Source: Pseudomonas reactans
Lineage (GTDB): Bacteria > Pseudomonadota > Gammaproteobacteria > Pseudomonadales > Pseudomonadaceae
Direction of reading: 5' to 3'
NCBI RefSeq assembly: GCF_013385825.1
Contig: NZ_JACAPG010000006.1
Coordinates: 1-64,000 of the forward strand
DNA length: 64,000 nucleotides
The stretch's first letter is position 1; every line of letters begins with the position of its first letter. Below the pieces are notes generated by a model. That model saw only the letters and a list, made by a program, of their open reading frames with translations, was not told the origin of the DNA and made no database searches. The translations under genes were made by a program, and so were the position numbers. This document shows, one piece after another, positions 55,204 to 62,376 of this stretch.

Positions 55204-56071
55204 GGGCGAGTTTCCAGTTGGCGAGGTCGTTGAAGTCGGTGAGGTCATCGGGAGCGCCTTCCGGCCACTCAGGGAAAGCCACTTGGCCACCCACGGCCGC
55301 CGCCGCTGCGTTTGCCGCTGTGCGCCCCGGGTTGCCATCGGTGAGCCGGTCGTCGTCGCCGGCGATCACGATTGGCTGGCCTGGGTAGCGAGCGCGAAGG
55401 GCCAGCGCCGCCGGGATCAGGTTGCCCGCGTTCATGGCAGCGGCAACGACATAGCCGCCGTGCTGGTGGAGGCTGGCGGCCGTCGCCCACCCTTCGCAGA
55501 TGCAAAGCACAGAACCTGGCTCGATGATGCCCAGCGGCGAATAGGTGCCCTTGATCCGGCCGCCGAACAGGAAGCGCTTGTCGCCGTCCGGCCCGATCCT
55601 TTGCAGGTTGACCAAGCGCCCATCTAGGTACAGCGGGATCAGCAGGTCAGCGCCACGCTGGCGCAGGCCGTAGGAGCGAACCGTCTTGGCTACCAGATAC
55701 GGGTGGTCGGGTGAGGCGCGGCGCGCATTGCGCCACCAGTGATTAGCCTTCTCGGCGGCCTGCTGCTGGCGCCGATGTTGCTCGGCTTCGCGCTGGCGCC
55801 GGGCCTGGTCAACTCGCTCGCGGATCTGGGCCGCTTCGCGGGCGTCCACCGGTTCGCGACTACACCAGGTGCTGGCGCCTCCGGCTTTCCAACTGCCGAA
55901 CGCGCCGGATGCAATGCCGTCCAGGTACAGCACATACCAGCCGTTGAGCGAGCCAGGCTTATCCTCCGGCACACGGAATCGGTGGATTGCACCGTCGGGC
56001 TCTGGTAGCCAGTCGAGAGGGCCATAGACGGCCTGGAGCGCATCACGGAATTGGATCGTTGCGTCTGTCAT
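55190..56071 (-). CDS. TOPRIM-domain primase
   Basis: 293 aa. The C-terminal TOPRIM domain shows the conserved Glu in CICEGWATAAS (E193) and the acidic triplet in VIAGDDDRLTDG (D239-D241). A charged coiled region is at 75-110. No CHC2 zinc finger is seen at the N-terminus. It primes DNA synthesis for the element together with the DUF927 helicase. Its ATG overlaps the previous stop by 4 bp. Confidence 0.82.
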   Translation of the reverse strand: MTDATIQFRDALQAVYGPLDWLPEPDGAIHRFRVPEDKPGSLNGWYVLYLDGIASGAFGSWKAGGASTWCSREPVDAREAAQIRERVDQARRQREAEQHRRQQQAAEKANHWWRNARRASPDHPYLVAKTVRSYGLRQRGADLLIPLYLDGRLVNLQRIGPDGDKRFLFGGRIKGTYSPLGIIEPGSVLCICEGWATAASLHQHGGYVVAAAMNAGNLIPAALALRARYPGQPIVIAGDDDRLTDGNPGRTAANAAAAAVGGQVAFPEWPEGAPDDLTDFNDLANWKLAHVQA

Positions 56072-56295
56072 GCGGCCCCCTTCGGCGGGGTAAAACGCTT
56101 GGCCAAGTGCTCCAGTTTCTGAGTCAGGCGCTCCAGATCATTGCAGTGGCGGCCTTGGTCGCCTTCCGAGATGCGCAGCTCCAGGAAGCCCACCAGGGAT
56201 TCCACCAGCAGCGCATAGCTGGCGCTGTCGATATGAGCGCCAGCAGTGGGTGGGCCGCCACTGCCCCTGCGCTTGATTGGGGTCACGTTATCCAT
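56068..56295 (-). CDS. Small element protein
   Basis: 75 aa from the ATG at 56295 with GGGAGG upstream. A helical segment SYALLVESLVGFLELRI is followed by a coiled-coil-like ERLTQKLEHLAKRF. No known domain. It overlaps both neighbours by a few bases. Confidence 0.6.
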   Translation of the reverse strand: MDNVTPIKRRGSGGPPTAGAHIDSASYALLVESLVGFLELRISEGDQGRHCNDLERLTQKLEHLAKRFTPPKGAA

Positions 56296-56575
56296 GGCCG
56301 ACCTCCCAGCGATCAGCGCCAGCAAAGGCCCGGCAAACTTGACCGTTGTTCACACCGTGCCAGCGGGTAACGTCGTCGATTGAATCAACCAGGCAGGCCG
56401 TCACCTGGGCGCCAGCATTGCGCATAACAACGCGCCCGCACTCAGCGTCGGCCTCGGTCAAGAATGGTCCCAGCAACGCCTTGGGCACCTTCGGGTGCGT
56501 GACGTAAAACAGTTCGATGGTTTTTTTCAGGCAAGCCTTCGGCGTACCCGCGTTTTTGCAGGTTAGGTTGTTCAT
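56288..56575 (-). CDS. Small element protein with cysteines
   Basis: 95 aa, with five cysteines scattered (TCKNAG, KACLKK, AECGR, TACLVD, QVCRAF). No recognised fold. It is in the middle of the alpA-to-helicase operon. Confidence 0.55.
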   Translation of the reverse strand: MNNLTCKNAGTPKACLKKTIELFYVTHPKVPKALLGPFLTEADAECGRVVMRNAGAQVTACLVDSIDDVTRWHGVNNGQVCRAFAGADRWEVGHG

Positions 56576-56581
56576 GATTTT

Positions 56582-56914
56582 TTAAGCCTCTACTGGGTCT
56601 TTCGGCTTGAACCGCTCGGAGCCATTTCGCATTGCGCGCAAGCCAATCACCGCAGCCCTGGCTACGCGATCTATAAAGCCGATTTCAAGGTTGGTATATC
56701 GCCCACCCATGCCGCACAAGGCGAACTGAATGGCGCCGAATGCTTCGGTTTCATCATGCGCGGCCAGCTCGGTGATCTCGTAATCGAAGCAAGCAAGGCC
56801 CTTTTCCCAATCGGCAGCTACGCCAGGGTTGTTCCGGGGCCAGTTGATGAGCCTGCCCATGTCGTCGCGCTTGGTGAAACTGAGGTCATCCCGCGTTTGG
56901 ATTGCCGTTTTCAT
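56582..56914 (-). CDS. Small element protein
   Basis: 110 aa, soluble, with YTNLEIGFIDRVARAAVIGLRAM near the C-terminus. Function unknown. Its ATG overlaps the upstream stop by 4 bp. Confidence 0.6.
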   Translation of the reverse strand: MKTAIQTRDDLSFTKRDDMGRLINWPRNNPGVAADWEKGLACFDYEITELAAHDETEAFGAIQFALCGMGGRYTNLEIGFIDRVARAAVIGLRAMRNGSERFKPKDPVEA

Positions 56915-57174
56915 TCGTCACCCCCGGCGCCCAGGCCAGCGTACCCGGACAGAGCGGCGGAAATTGCCTCGCGGTTGCAGTCGGCGGTGTTGGCGCCGTC
57001 AGCGGCTAGGTTCCACGCGACATCTACCAGATTGCGGACGTGCTGACTCGTGCCCTTGTCTGCCAATGCGGCATAGAGAACGGCCTCAACCTTGCGCAGG
57101 GCGATCTGGGCGCTTTCGAGATCCTCAAGCGTGTCGTGGGCAATCTCTTGGATGGTGCGGGCGGGGGTATTCAT
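56911..57174 (-). CDS. Small helical element protein
   Basis: 87 aa, helical (EIAHDTLEDLESAQIALRKVEAVLYAAL). Function unknown. Overlaps both neighbours by 4 bp, which supports it as a real gene in the operon. Confidence 0.6.
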   Translation of the reverse strand: MNTPARTIQEIAHDTLEDLESAQIALRKVEAVLYAALADKGTSQHVRNLVDVAWNLAADGANTADCNREAISAALSGYAGLGAGGDE

Positions 57175-57650
57175 TGCACACCCCCGGCAGACTCTAGGGA
57201 GCGGGCAATGCTCATGTGGTGCGAGTAACGCTTGAGGCGGGTTGCGAGGCTGGAGTTTGCGCGGAGGGCGCTCAGGGCCATGCGGCGGTGAGCAAATGCG
57301 CGAATCGCAGACGGATTTAGGGCGGGCATACGTGGAGCTCCTAACGTAAAGAGGGAGCTGCCACGTTCGTTACCAAGCGAATGGGTGGCAGCTGTGCGCA
57401 GGTTGGTAAACCGGGACGTTAGGAACCCGGCAGGCACGAATGCCTCCCACGCACAGCCACCATAAAACGTAACTGCGGGCACAAAAAAAGCGCCTGCAAT
57501 CGTAATGGGGGCGCTGTTGCGCCTAACGTTCAGCGGGTTACCAAGCCCGGTCGCTGAATTTGCAGCGACGGGCAAACCATACCGACGAGCACGATTGCTT
57601 GCAACAAAAGTTATCGACCGTTTATCGCTGATCATGAGCATAGCTGTCAT
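57171..57650 (-). CDS. Ash-like leader frame across the C4 RNA, or 52-aa protein
   Basis: The frame opens at 57650, overlapping the rha stop by 4 bp, and gives 159 aa. Its middle part (about residues 30-105) is simply the translation of the C4 RNA locus, as in the Ash-type frames annotated on P4-like elements. A better-supported independent start is the ATG at 57329 (GGAG 8 nt upstream), giving a basic 52-aa protein (MPALNPSAIRAF...). That ribosome site lies inside the downstream C4 target, so its expression should be controlled by the antisense RNA. Confidence 0.5.
   Translation of the reverse strand: MTAMLMISDKRSITFVASNRARRYGLPVAANSATGLGNPLNVRRNSAPITIAGAFFVPAVTFYGGCAWEAFVPAGFLTSRFTNLRTAATHSLGNERGSSLFTLGAPRMPALNPSAIRAFAHRRMALSALRANSSLATRLKRYSHHMSIARSLESAGGVQ
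57340..57376 (-). promoter_or_regulatory. Downstream C4 RNA target (seqC-like)
   Basis: On the minus strand TTGGTAAC (57376-57369) and ACGTTAGGA (57347-57339). The second pairs with the C4 loop over 9 bases and includes the ribosome site of the 52-aa frame. This is the position of seqC in phage P4 immunity. Confidence 0.7.
57383..57461 (-). ncRNA. C4-type antisense RNA (P4 CI-like immunity RNA)
   Basis: The minus-strand transcript folds as the C4 antisense RNA of P1/P4. An outer stem GGTGGCTGTGCG closes with CGCACAGCTGCCACC. Inside is a TTCG-capped hairpin AGGCA/TGCCT, then a CCGGG/CCCGG hairpin with loop TTCCTAACGT, then a single-stranded TTTACCAACC. The loop and the tail are complementary to sites on both sides (57522-57544 and 57339-57376). 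In P4 this RNA pairs with the nascent leader, which ends transcription of the replication genes and gives immunity. Confidence 0.85.
57484..57516 (-). terminator. Terminator between upstream target and C4 RNA
   Basis: On the minus strand AGCGCC...GGCGCT is followed by seven T, directly before the C4 RNA. It could end the leader transcript when the upstream target is occupied. Confidence 0.7.
57522..57544 (-). promoter_or_regulatory. Upstream C4 RNA target (seqA-like)
   Basis: On the minus strand TTGGTAAC (57544-57537) and ACGTTAGG (57529-57522), complementary to the C4 tail and loop. It is in the same order as the downstream target. Confidence 0.7.
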
Positions 57651-58120
57651 GGGCGGAAGTCCTCAGAATCGACTGGCAGCTTCAGTTGCTCCCTCAAATG
57701 AGCGACGTACGCGTATACGCTTGGCTTGTCATAGCGCCAGTGGGCCAGGCGCCGACCACTGGTGCTGGCTTCCATCTTGCGGGCCTCCAATGTGCGGCAG
57801 GCGCGCCCATACCGTGCTTCGCGGAACGCCATGATCAGGCTCGCTTTCAGTTCCACAACGCGGTCGGTATTGCGGGACAGCGACAGCAGGAAGAACGCTT
57901 GATCTTCGTTCAGCAGGGCGAAGCGCTCCGGCCTACCACCAGCAGTTCCGGCCAAGGGTTTCTCCGTTTGAAACGGAACAACCCCGAACTCTTCAAACAT
58001 CGCCAGGTAGCGCTCGATCAGCGCCATTGGGTTTTTGTGCTTGGTTCCCAGTTGCTTCGCGAGCTGGCGGCTATCCACGCGCGATTCGTTCTCGGTGTGG
58101 GTCAGCGTGATTGCATTCAT
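57647..58120 (-). CDS. rha: Rha-family phage regulatory protein
   Basis: 157 aa. The Rha domain is at 15-100: VDSRQLAKQLGTKHKNPMALIERY, then FALLNEDQAFFLLSLSRNT and VVELKASLIMAFREAR. Rha proteins of lambdoid phages and satellites affect phage growth and regulation. It is coupled to the HTH gene (ATGA overlap) and is part of the alpA operon. Confidence 0.82.
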   Translation of the reverse strand: MNAITLTHTENESRVDSRQLAKQLGTKHKNPMALIERYLAMFEEFGVVPFQTEKPLAGTAGGRPERFALLNEDQAFFLLSLSRNTDRVVELKASLIMAFREARYGRACRTLEARKMEASTSGRRLAHWRYDKPSVYAYVAHLREQLKLPVDSEDFRP

Positions 58121-58416
58121 GCTGTCACCTGCGCCGGCGGGTTGGTGCTGAGGTAGTAGAGCGCCATGCCCTGGTGAGTGCGCCCTTGATCGTCGGTCAG
58201 GGTGAGGCGGTGGGTCAGGATCTTGTGGCCTAAGCCGCGCAGTTCATTGATGCGGGCACCAGGGCGGACGATATTCAGTTCGCGGATGGCAGTGAAGGTA
58301 TCAATGGGGCCAGCCTGTAGGCGCTCCAAAAGGCGAGCACGTTGTGCGGTTCCGCTCGTATTCTCGACGCGAGTGTTTTCGTGTCTGGCCTGTGGGGCGG
58401 CCTTTTTTTGGTTCAT
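58117..58416 (-). CDS. Small winged-helix DNA-binding protein
   Basis: 99 aa from the ATG at 58416, which overlaps the alpA stop (TAATG). The segment ARLLERLQAGPIDTFTAIRELNIVRPGARINELRGLGHKI is the usual phage helix-turn-helix layout with a wing (TLTDDQGRTHQGMALYYL). It probably regulates element genes. Confidence 0.75.
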   Translation of the reverse strand: MNQKKAAPQARHENTRVENTSGTAQRARLLERLQAGPIDTFTAIRELNIVRPGARINELRGLGHKILTHRLTLTDDQGRTHQGMALYYLSTNPPAQVTA

Positions 58417-58667
58417 TAGGCGGCCACCTCGCGTAGAGCGATCCGCTGGCGCACCCAGGCTTGCGCCTCTGCCAGAATCCAACCGACAGGTGCCCCACGC
58501 GATTTGCTATCGCTCAGCGGGACGGGGCGAGGGAAAGTCGGGTCGTCTTTGAGGCGCTTGTAGATTGTGGGGCGGGCGTAACCAGTGATTTTCGATAGTT
58601 CACTGATGCGAATAATGACGGTAGCTGGATCAAACTGGTGGGTGGTAGTGGCTGGTATTGATTGCAT
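58416..58667 (-). CDS. alpA: AlpA-family transcriptional regulator
   Basis: 83 aa. The MerR-like HTH IRISELSKITGYARPTIYKRLKDDPTFPRPVPL is the AlpA/excisionase-type domain. AlpA regulators turn on integrase or excision genes on P4-like elements. First gene of the regulatory-replication operon; the promoter should lie in 58668-58837. Confidence 0.85.
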   Translation of the reverse strand: MQSIPATTTHQFDPATVIIRISELSKITGYARPTIYKRLKDDPTFPRPVPLSDSKSRGAPVGWILAEAQAWVRQRIALREVAA

Positions 58668-58765
58668 GATGCTGTATCCCGAGTGATAGAGACTGATGTG
58701 TCCTCGGGAACAGATTTAAAGGTGTTGCGCCTAGCAACAGAAGTCATCGGAAAGCGCGTATCTCG

Positions 58766-58827
58766 TTCCGGACAGGCTTCTGCTAAAAGCTATTCCGGCA
58801 CCCGGAAGGCGTCGGATAATTCCGGAA
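58766..58827. repeat. TTCCGG motif array upstream of alpA
   Basis: TTCCGG at 58766, 58793 and 58820 (exactly 27 bp apart), and inverted CCGGAA at 58802. The last copy is the palindrome TTCCGGAA. Position upstream of alpA suggests operator sites. Confidence 0.65.
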
Positions 58828-58837
58828 TGATTTTTTC

Positions 58838-59707
58838 TCATTTTGATTCCGCTACGGCTGCTTTCCTTTCTTCCTTTTCTTTTTCCACTACTTGACCCAA
58901 GTACGTTTCAAGCCTGGTTGTTGCCTTGATAAGACGGACAGTCTCAGAGGTAATGCTCTGCTCCATCAATGGTTTGACCACTTTCCTAATCCGCTCTCCC
59001 ATATCGACGTCTCTGTCCTCAAAGGCGATGGAGCTGGGTGGAAACAGCGCATTCGCTATTTGGTTATTCGTGAAGCGTACGCCTTTGATTTCTGCCCACT
59101 GGTACAGATCAAAAGCTGCGAGAATTCTGTACTTGTGCCACTTCTGAAAGTCGTCTTCGCTGATCGGCTTTTTGAATCGCTCATTCATATCGCTCCTAAT
59201 TCCGGCGAGCCATACGCTGAAAGCAAGCTTGAGCGTTTCATCGTCGCTATCTAGGTCTACGGTTATAGGGACACCATGACAAAACTCTGGTGCAAGCCAA
59301 CCAACCTTCTCCAGCGCCTCTTTTTTTAGCGAGCTTCCACTCTCGTAGATATCGACCACCTCATCCAGTAAATCCGAGGGGGCCTGCTTTCCTACAACGG
59401 AGCACACTTTTTTATAAAGCATTTGCCAAGAAGGATCTTCAGACCAAGACGCAGAAATTACGGCCAGGTCCGCTGCAATCATCGATCTCACTGGGAAAGG
59501 ATCGGTGTGCCTTTCAGTCAGTCCATAATCGCCAGGGATGCGGCTGGCAAAAGTTTTAAAAAAGCTCTCTTGCTTAGCTTTGTCTAAATGATTTTTCGAC
59601 TTAATAAACAAGGCGCGCATTTCTATGCACACCCCCCATTGCTCATGGGAGAGGGGGGCTTGATAGGCTTTGTAGTCAAACCACTCTGGAATTTCAGCTC
59701 TTGCCAT
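58838..59707 (-). CDS. Element protein of unknown function, next to integrase
   Basis: 289 aa from the ATG at 59707 (G-rich ribosome site); the frame extends to 59818 without support. It starts MARAEIPEWFDYKAY, is mostly helical, and ends in a Lys/Glu coiled-coil tail. The N-terminal IPEWFD resembles a family of uncharacterised integrase-adjacent proteins (DUF6387-like), but I cannot verify this. It is A/T-richer than the chromosome. Confidence 0.65.
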   Translation of the reverse strand: MARAEIPEWFDYKAYQAPLSHEQWGVCIEMRALFIKSKNHLDKAKQESFFKTFASRIPGDYGLTERHTDPFPVRSMIAADLAVISASWSEDPSWQMLYKKVCSVVGKQAPSDLLDEVVDIYESGSSLKKEALEKVGWLAPEFCHGVPITVDLDSDDETLKLAFSVWLAGIRSDMNERFKKPISEDDFQKWHKYRILAAFDLYQWAEIKGVRFTNNQIANALFPPSSIAFEDRDVDMGERIRKVVKPLMEQSITSETVRLIKATTRLETYLGQVVEKEKEERKAAVAESK

Positions 59708-59820
59708 TATTGCCCCCCCTTGACGGGTGTCCTTGAGATTGTTTGGTACCTGGATGGCCAAAAGTCCGCCATTCGGCCCGTAGAACTGGGCCAACCGGAA
59801 ACTTTGCCTTGCTTGCATAC

Positions 59821-59863
59821 TGTCTATCTAAACAGTGTTGGCGCTCAGTCTATAGCTGTCTAT
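59821..59863. repeat. GTCTAT motif array upstream of the DUF6387-like gene
   Basis: TGTCTAT at 59821 and 59857 and AGTCTAT at 59847. The last two are 10 bp apart. It lies in the 177-bp gap after the integrase stop. Confidence 0.55.
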
Positions 59864-59884
59864 GCGGACAAAGGAAGGCCCGCA

Positions 59885-61126
59885 TCAGGCCCTCTTGCCG
59901 AATCCACCTTGAACAACAACGCCTCCTGCGAGACCGTCGAGGTAGTTTGCATACCATTGCATCATCGTCGTGCGCTGCGGCAGGTACTGTGCCTTGTTGT
60001 AGACGCCAGCCACGCCCGGCTTTTTGTGGGATAGCTGGGCCTCGACGTGGTTTTCGTCGAAGCCGTTCTCGTTGAGTACCGTCGATGCGATGTGCCGGAA
60101 GCCGTGACCGGTTTGCCGGCCTTCATATCCCATACGGCGCAGCGCCATCAGAAACACAGTGTCACTGCGTGGTTTGGTGTGGTCGCTGCGGCCGGGGAAC
60201 AGAAGGGCATAGCTGCCGGTGTACTGGCGTAGTTCCTCCAGCGCCTCGATTGCCTGAGACGAAAGCGGCACCAGGTGCTCAAGTCCCTTTTTACGGCCTT
60301 TGCGTTCGACTGGGATTGTCCAGAGCTTCTTGGTGAAATCGAACTCCGACCACCGGGCCTCGCGCAACTCGCTAGGGCGCACAGCGAATAGGCTCAGCAG
60401 GCGCAGACCGAGGCGCACATCGTGGGCGTGCGGATAGGCAGCAATTGCGCGGATCAGGCCAGGAAGCTCGTCGGGTGAGACGTGGGCATAGTTCTCCGCC
60501 TTGCCTGACTGGAGGTATTTTTGAAGCCCCTCAAGCGGGTTGTGGGTTGCCCGACCGGTTACTCTGGCCAAGTCGTAGGCGTCTCGGCAGTACGAGCGCA
60601 CTCGGCTCATTTGCTCAAGGATTCCCTGTTGCTCCATGCCGCGCAGAAACTCCATCCACTCAAGCGGAGTGATGTCGGCATATGGGCGCTTGCCGAACAC
60701 CGGGAAAACGTGACGTTCCAGGGCGCCGATGATTCGCTTGGCGGTGCCCGCGTCCCAGTTGGTGAGACGAGAGGCGTACCACTCTCGCGCCAGTGGCTCG
60801 AATGTCTCCCCAGCAATATCCCTCTCTGCTTTCTTGCGGGCTTGCTTGGTAACGATCGGGTTTTTGCCGTCGGCGGCGTCGGCGCGCAATTCGGCAGCTT
60901 TCTGCCTGGCGACTGATCCACTCACTTCGGGATAACCGCCAAGCCCAAGCCAGGACCACTTGCCGTCGGGCTTCTTGTATCGAAGCTGCCAGGACTTTTG
61001 GCCATCAGGCTTCACGCGGAAATAAAGGCCGCTCCCGTCCAGCTCGCGATACTCGTTGGCATCAGGCTCCAGGCCGGCCAATGCGGTATCGGAAAGGGGG
61101 CGGCGTTTTATCTCGGATCGCTTCAT
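59885..61126 (-). CDS. int: P4-family tyrosine integrase
   Basis: 413 aa. The N-terminal DUF4102-type arm-binding domain (LSDTALAGLEPDANEYRELDG) is followed by a core-binding domain and a catalytic domain with R250 (AVRPSELR), H341 and R344 in HGFRH, H367 in LSHKK, and the nucleophile Y376. It integrates and excises the element at tRNA-Met. It reads away from the tRNA, as usual for P4-type islands. Confidence 0.92.
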   Translation of the reverse strand: MKRSEIKRRPLSDTALAGLEPDANEYRELDGSGLYFRVKPDGQKSWQLRYKKPDGKWSWLGLGGYPEVSGSVARQKAAELRADAADGKNPIVTKQARKKAERDIAGETFEPLAREWYASRLTNWDAGTAKRIIGALERHVFPVFGKRPYADITPLEWMEFLRGMEQQGILEQMSRVRSYCRDAYDLARVTGRATHNPLEGLQKYLQSGKAENYAHVSPDELPGLIRAIAAYPHAHDVRLGLRLLSLFAVRPSELREARWSEFDFTKKLWTIPVERKGRKKGLEHLVPLSSQAIEALEELRQYTGSYALLFPGRSDHTKPRSDTVFLMALRRMGYEGRQTGHGFRHIASTVLNENGFDENHVEAQLSHKKPGVAGVYNKAQYLPQRTTMMQWYANYLDGLAGGVVVQGGFGKRA

Positions 61127-61162
61127 TTGGGCTTGTATCCCCTCGGTTCAATTATTTGTCGA

Positions 61163-61206
61163 GGATACACAGGGGGATACACGGAGGGAAGGTATAGGGG
61201 GATACA
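61163..61206. promoter_or_regulatory. GGATACA array, candidate integrase arm sites (right)
   Basis: GGATACA at 61163, 61175 and 61200 between the integrase start and the tRNA. The first two match the left-end pair in sequence, spacing (12 bp) and orientation. Confidence 0.6.
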
Positions 61207-61229
61207 AGGAGAGATAGCCAGAAACAAGA

Positions 61230-61250
61230 AAGCCCGCACTAGGCGGGCTT
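61230..61250 (-). terminator. Terminator downstream of tRNA-Met, supplied by the element
   Basis: The stem AAGCCCGC/GCGGGCTT with a T-rich tail on the minus strand. It lies 47 bp after the tRNA CCA end, on the element side of the att core. Confidence 0.75.
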
Positions 61251-61291
61251 CTTGAGGTTGTTTATAGACTCATTGAGACATCTGTAAACAG

Positions 61292-61302
61292 GTACTTGGT
61301 GG
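61292..61302. repeat. Right attachment site (att repeat)
   Basis: GTACTTGGTGG overlapping the tRNA-Met 3' CCA end; identical to 41516-41526. Confidence 0.75.
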
Positions 61303-61373
61303 CTACACAGGGACTTGAACCCCGGACCCCAGCATTATGAATGCTATGCTCTAACCAACTGAGCTATGTAGCC
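61297..61373 (-). tRNA. tRNA-Met (anticodon CAT)
   Basis: 77 nt. GGCTACATAGCTCAGTTGG opens the acceptor and D arms. The anticodon loop is TTCATAA with CAT at the centre, and the T arm GGTTCAAGTCC is followed by GTAGCC and ACCA. All four stems pair. It has a full 1-72 pair and lacks initiator features, so it is the elongator. It is the integration target of the element and remains intact. Confidence 0.93.
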
Positions 61374-61564
61374 AAGTGGCGCGCATTATTCGCGCAGAAC
61401 GAGATTGCGTCAAGCATTTATTTTGAATTTTTATCTACGCTTTCAACTGTTTAAGCGAAACCGCCGGCTCGGGCGACGAGTGGCTCGCGATTCACCTTGT
61501 CGCGCATGAGAAAAGTCTGATCGAGTTGGGCAGATATCCCTGCCGCCCAACGCGTAGTGTGACG

Positions 61565-62116
61565 TTATTGGCGCTGGGGGTTGTGAGTGGCGCGCTTGAG
61601 GTGCTCACGTGCCCGTGACAAGCGTGAGCGAACAGTGCCAATAGGAATGTCCAGAACGTCGGCCGTGTCTTGGTAACTGCCGTCGGTTTCCAGCGACGCG
61701 TACAGCGTCTTGCGCATCTCCATCGGCAGGTGGTCGATGGCACTCAAGGTTTTTTCCAGGCGCTGGTTGATTTCAAATTCCCAATCCAGGTCGTGATTGT
61801 TTTCCTGACCATGCCACAACGACTCATCGAATTCGCAATGTACTGGCTTGGCATACAGGCGTCTGAAATGGTTGCGTATAAGGTTTTGCGCGATACCGCA
61901 CATCCAGGTGCTGAGCGTGGCATTGCCGCTGAAGCGATCGCGGTTGCGCCAGGCTTCCAGGTATGTCAATTGAAGAAGATCATCCGCATCTTCCGGGTTG
62001 AGCACGCGCTTGTGTATGAAGCGGCGTAGTTTTTTTTGCTGGTCATCGGTCAGGTGGAGCATGAATTGAGGCGAGCTGCCAACAAGGTGCGCTAAAGCTT
62101 CAATAGGGATATTCAT
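61565..62116 (-). CDS. rspL: HrpL/RspL-type ECF sigma factor
   Basis: 183 aa from the ATG at 62116 (AAGGAAA upstream). A longer frame to 62197 would start upstream of the likely promoter. Region 2 (NPEDADDLLQLTYLEAWRNRDRF) and region 4 (GSYQDTADVLDIPIGTVRSRLSRAREHL) are clear. ECF factors at the edge of Hrp/Rsp clusters bind Hrp boxes and turn on type III secretion genes. One Hrp box is 202 bp away in front of the divergent rspJ. Confidence 0.85.
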   Translation of the reverse strand: MNIPIEALAHLVGSSPQFMLHLTDDQQKKLRRFIHKRVLNPEDADDLLQLTYLEAWRNRDRFSGNATLSTWMCGIAQNLIRNHFRRLYAKPVHCEFDESLWHGQENNHDLDWEFEINQRLEKTLSAIDHLPMEMRKTLYASLETDGSYQDTADVLDIPIGTVRSRLSRAREHLKRATHNPQRQ

Positions 62117-62167
62117 GATTTTTTCCTTAGGGTAGACGCAGTCGACGAATCTCGTCGGGAACCCCAT

Positions 62168-62183
62168 AGCACTGCCTGTGCCA
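62168..62183 (-). promoter_or_regulatory. Candidate RpoN (sigma-54) promoter of rspL
   Basis: On the minus strand TGGCAC-AGGCA-GTGCT keeps the GG-N10-GC spacing of -24/-12 promoters with one mismatch. It gives a 5' leader of about 40 nt before the rspL start. hrpL genes are known to need RpoN with HrpR/HrpS-type activators. Confidence 0.65.
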
Positions 62184-62317
62184 ATCGGAAAAAACACATA
62201 ACCTACTGATTTTTATCAATTAGTTTTTTTCGTTCATCTTTTTTTGAGCAACTGTTTGCGCTGCGCAAAGATTGCGCATGCAAGTCTTTTCAAATTGAAC
62301 TTGGATCGGCGTTTGAT

Positions 62318-62346
62318 GGAACCGAATGGGCAGCTTGTTCCACATA
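62318..62346 (+). promoter_or_regulatory. Hrp box promoter of the rspJ operon
   Basis: GGAACC, 16 bases, then CCACATA: an exact match to the HrpL consensus GGAACC-N15/16-CCACNNA. It lies 31 bp before the rspJ ATG. Confidence 0.88.
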
Positions 62347-62376
62347 GGGAAACACTCTTCCTGTGCGGGCCTGTCC

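Larger units (their letters stand above)
41516..61302. mobile_element. P4-like integrative element / phage satellite in tRNA-Met
   Basis: The two ends share the 11-bp direct repeat GTACTTGGTGG, which is the CCA end of tRNA-Met plus its flank. The integrase is next to the intact tRNA. Inside are alpA, rha, a C4 antisense RNA locus, TOPRIM primase, DUF927 helicase, isolated phage tail genes and defence-type cargo. There are no capsid, terminase, portal or conjugation genes, so it cannot be a complete phage or ICE. The layout is that of a P4-type satellite or a derived genomic island. Confidence 0.85.

Noticed and set aside
41516..61302. Complete prophage or ICE
   Set aside because: No terminase, portal, capsid, lysis, relaxase or type IV secretion genes could be found in the interval.
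62117..62197. Longer start for the sigma factor
   Set aside because: The extension begins upstream of the RpoN-like promoter, and the ATG at 62116 has an excellent ribosome site.
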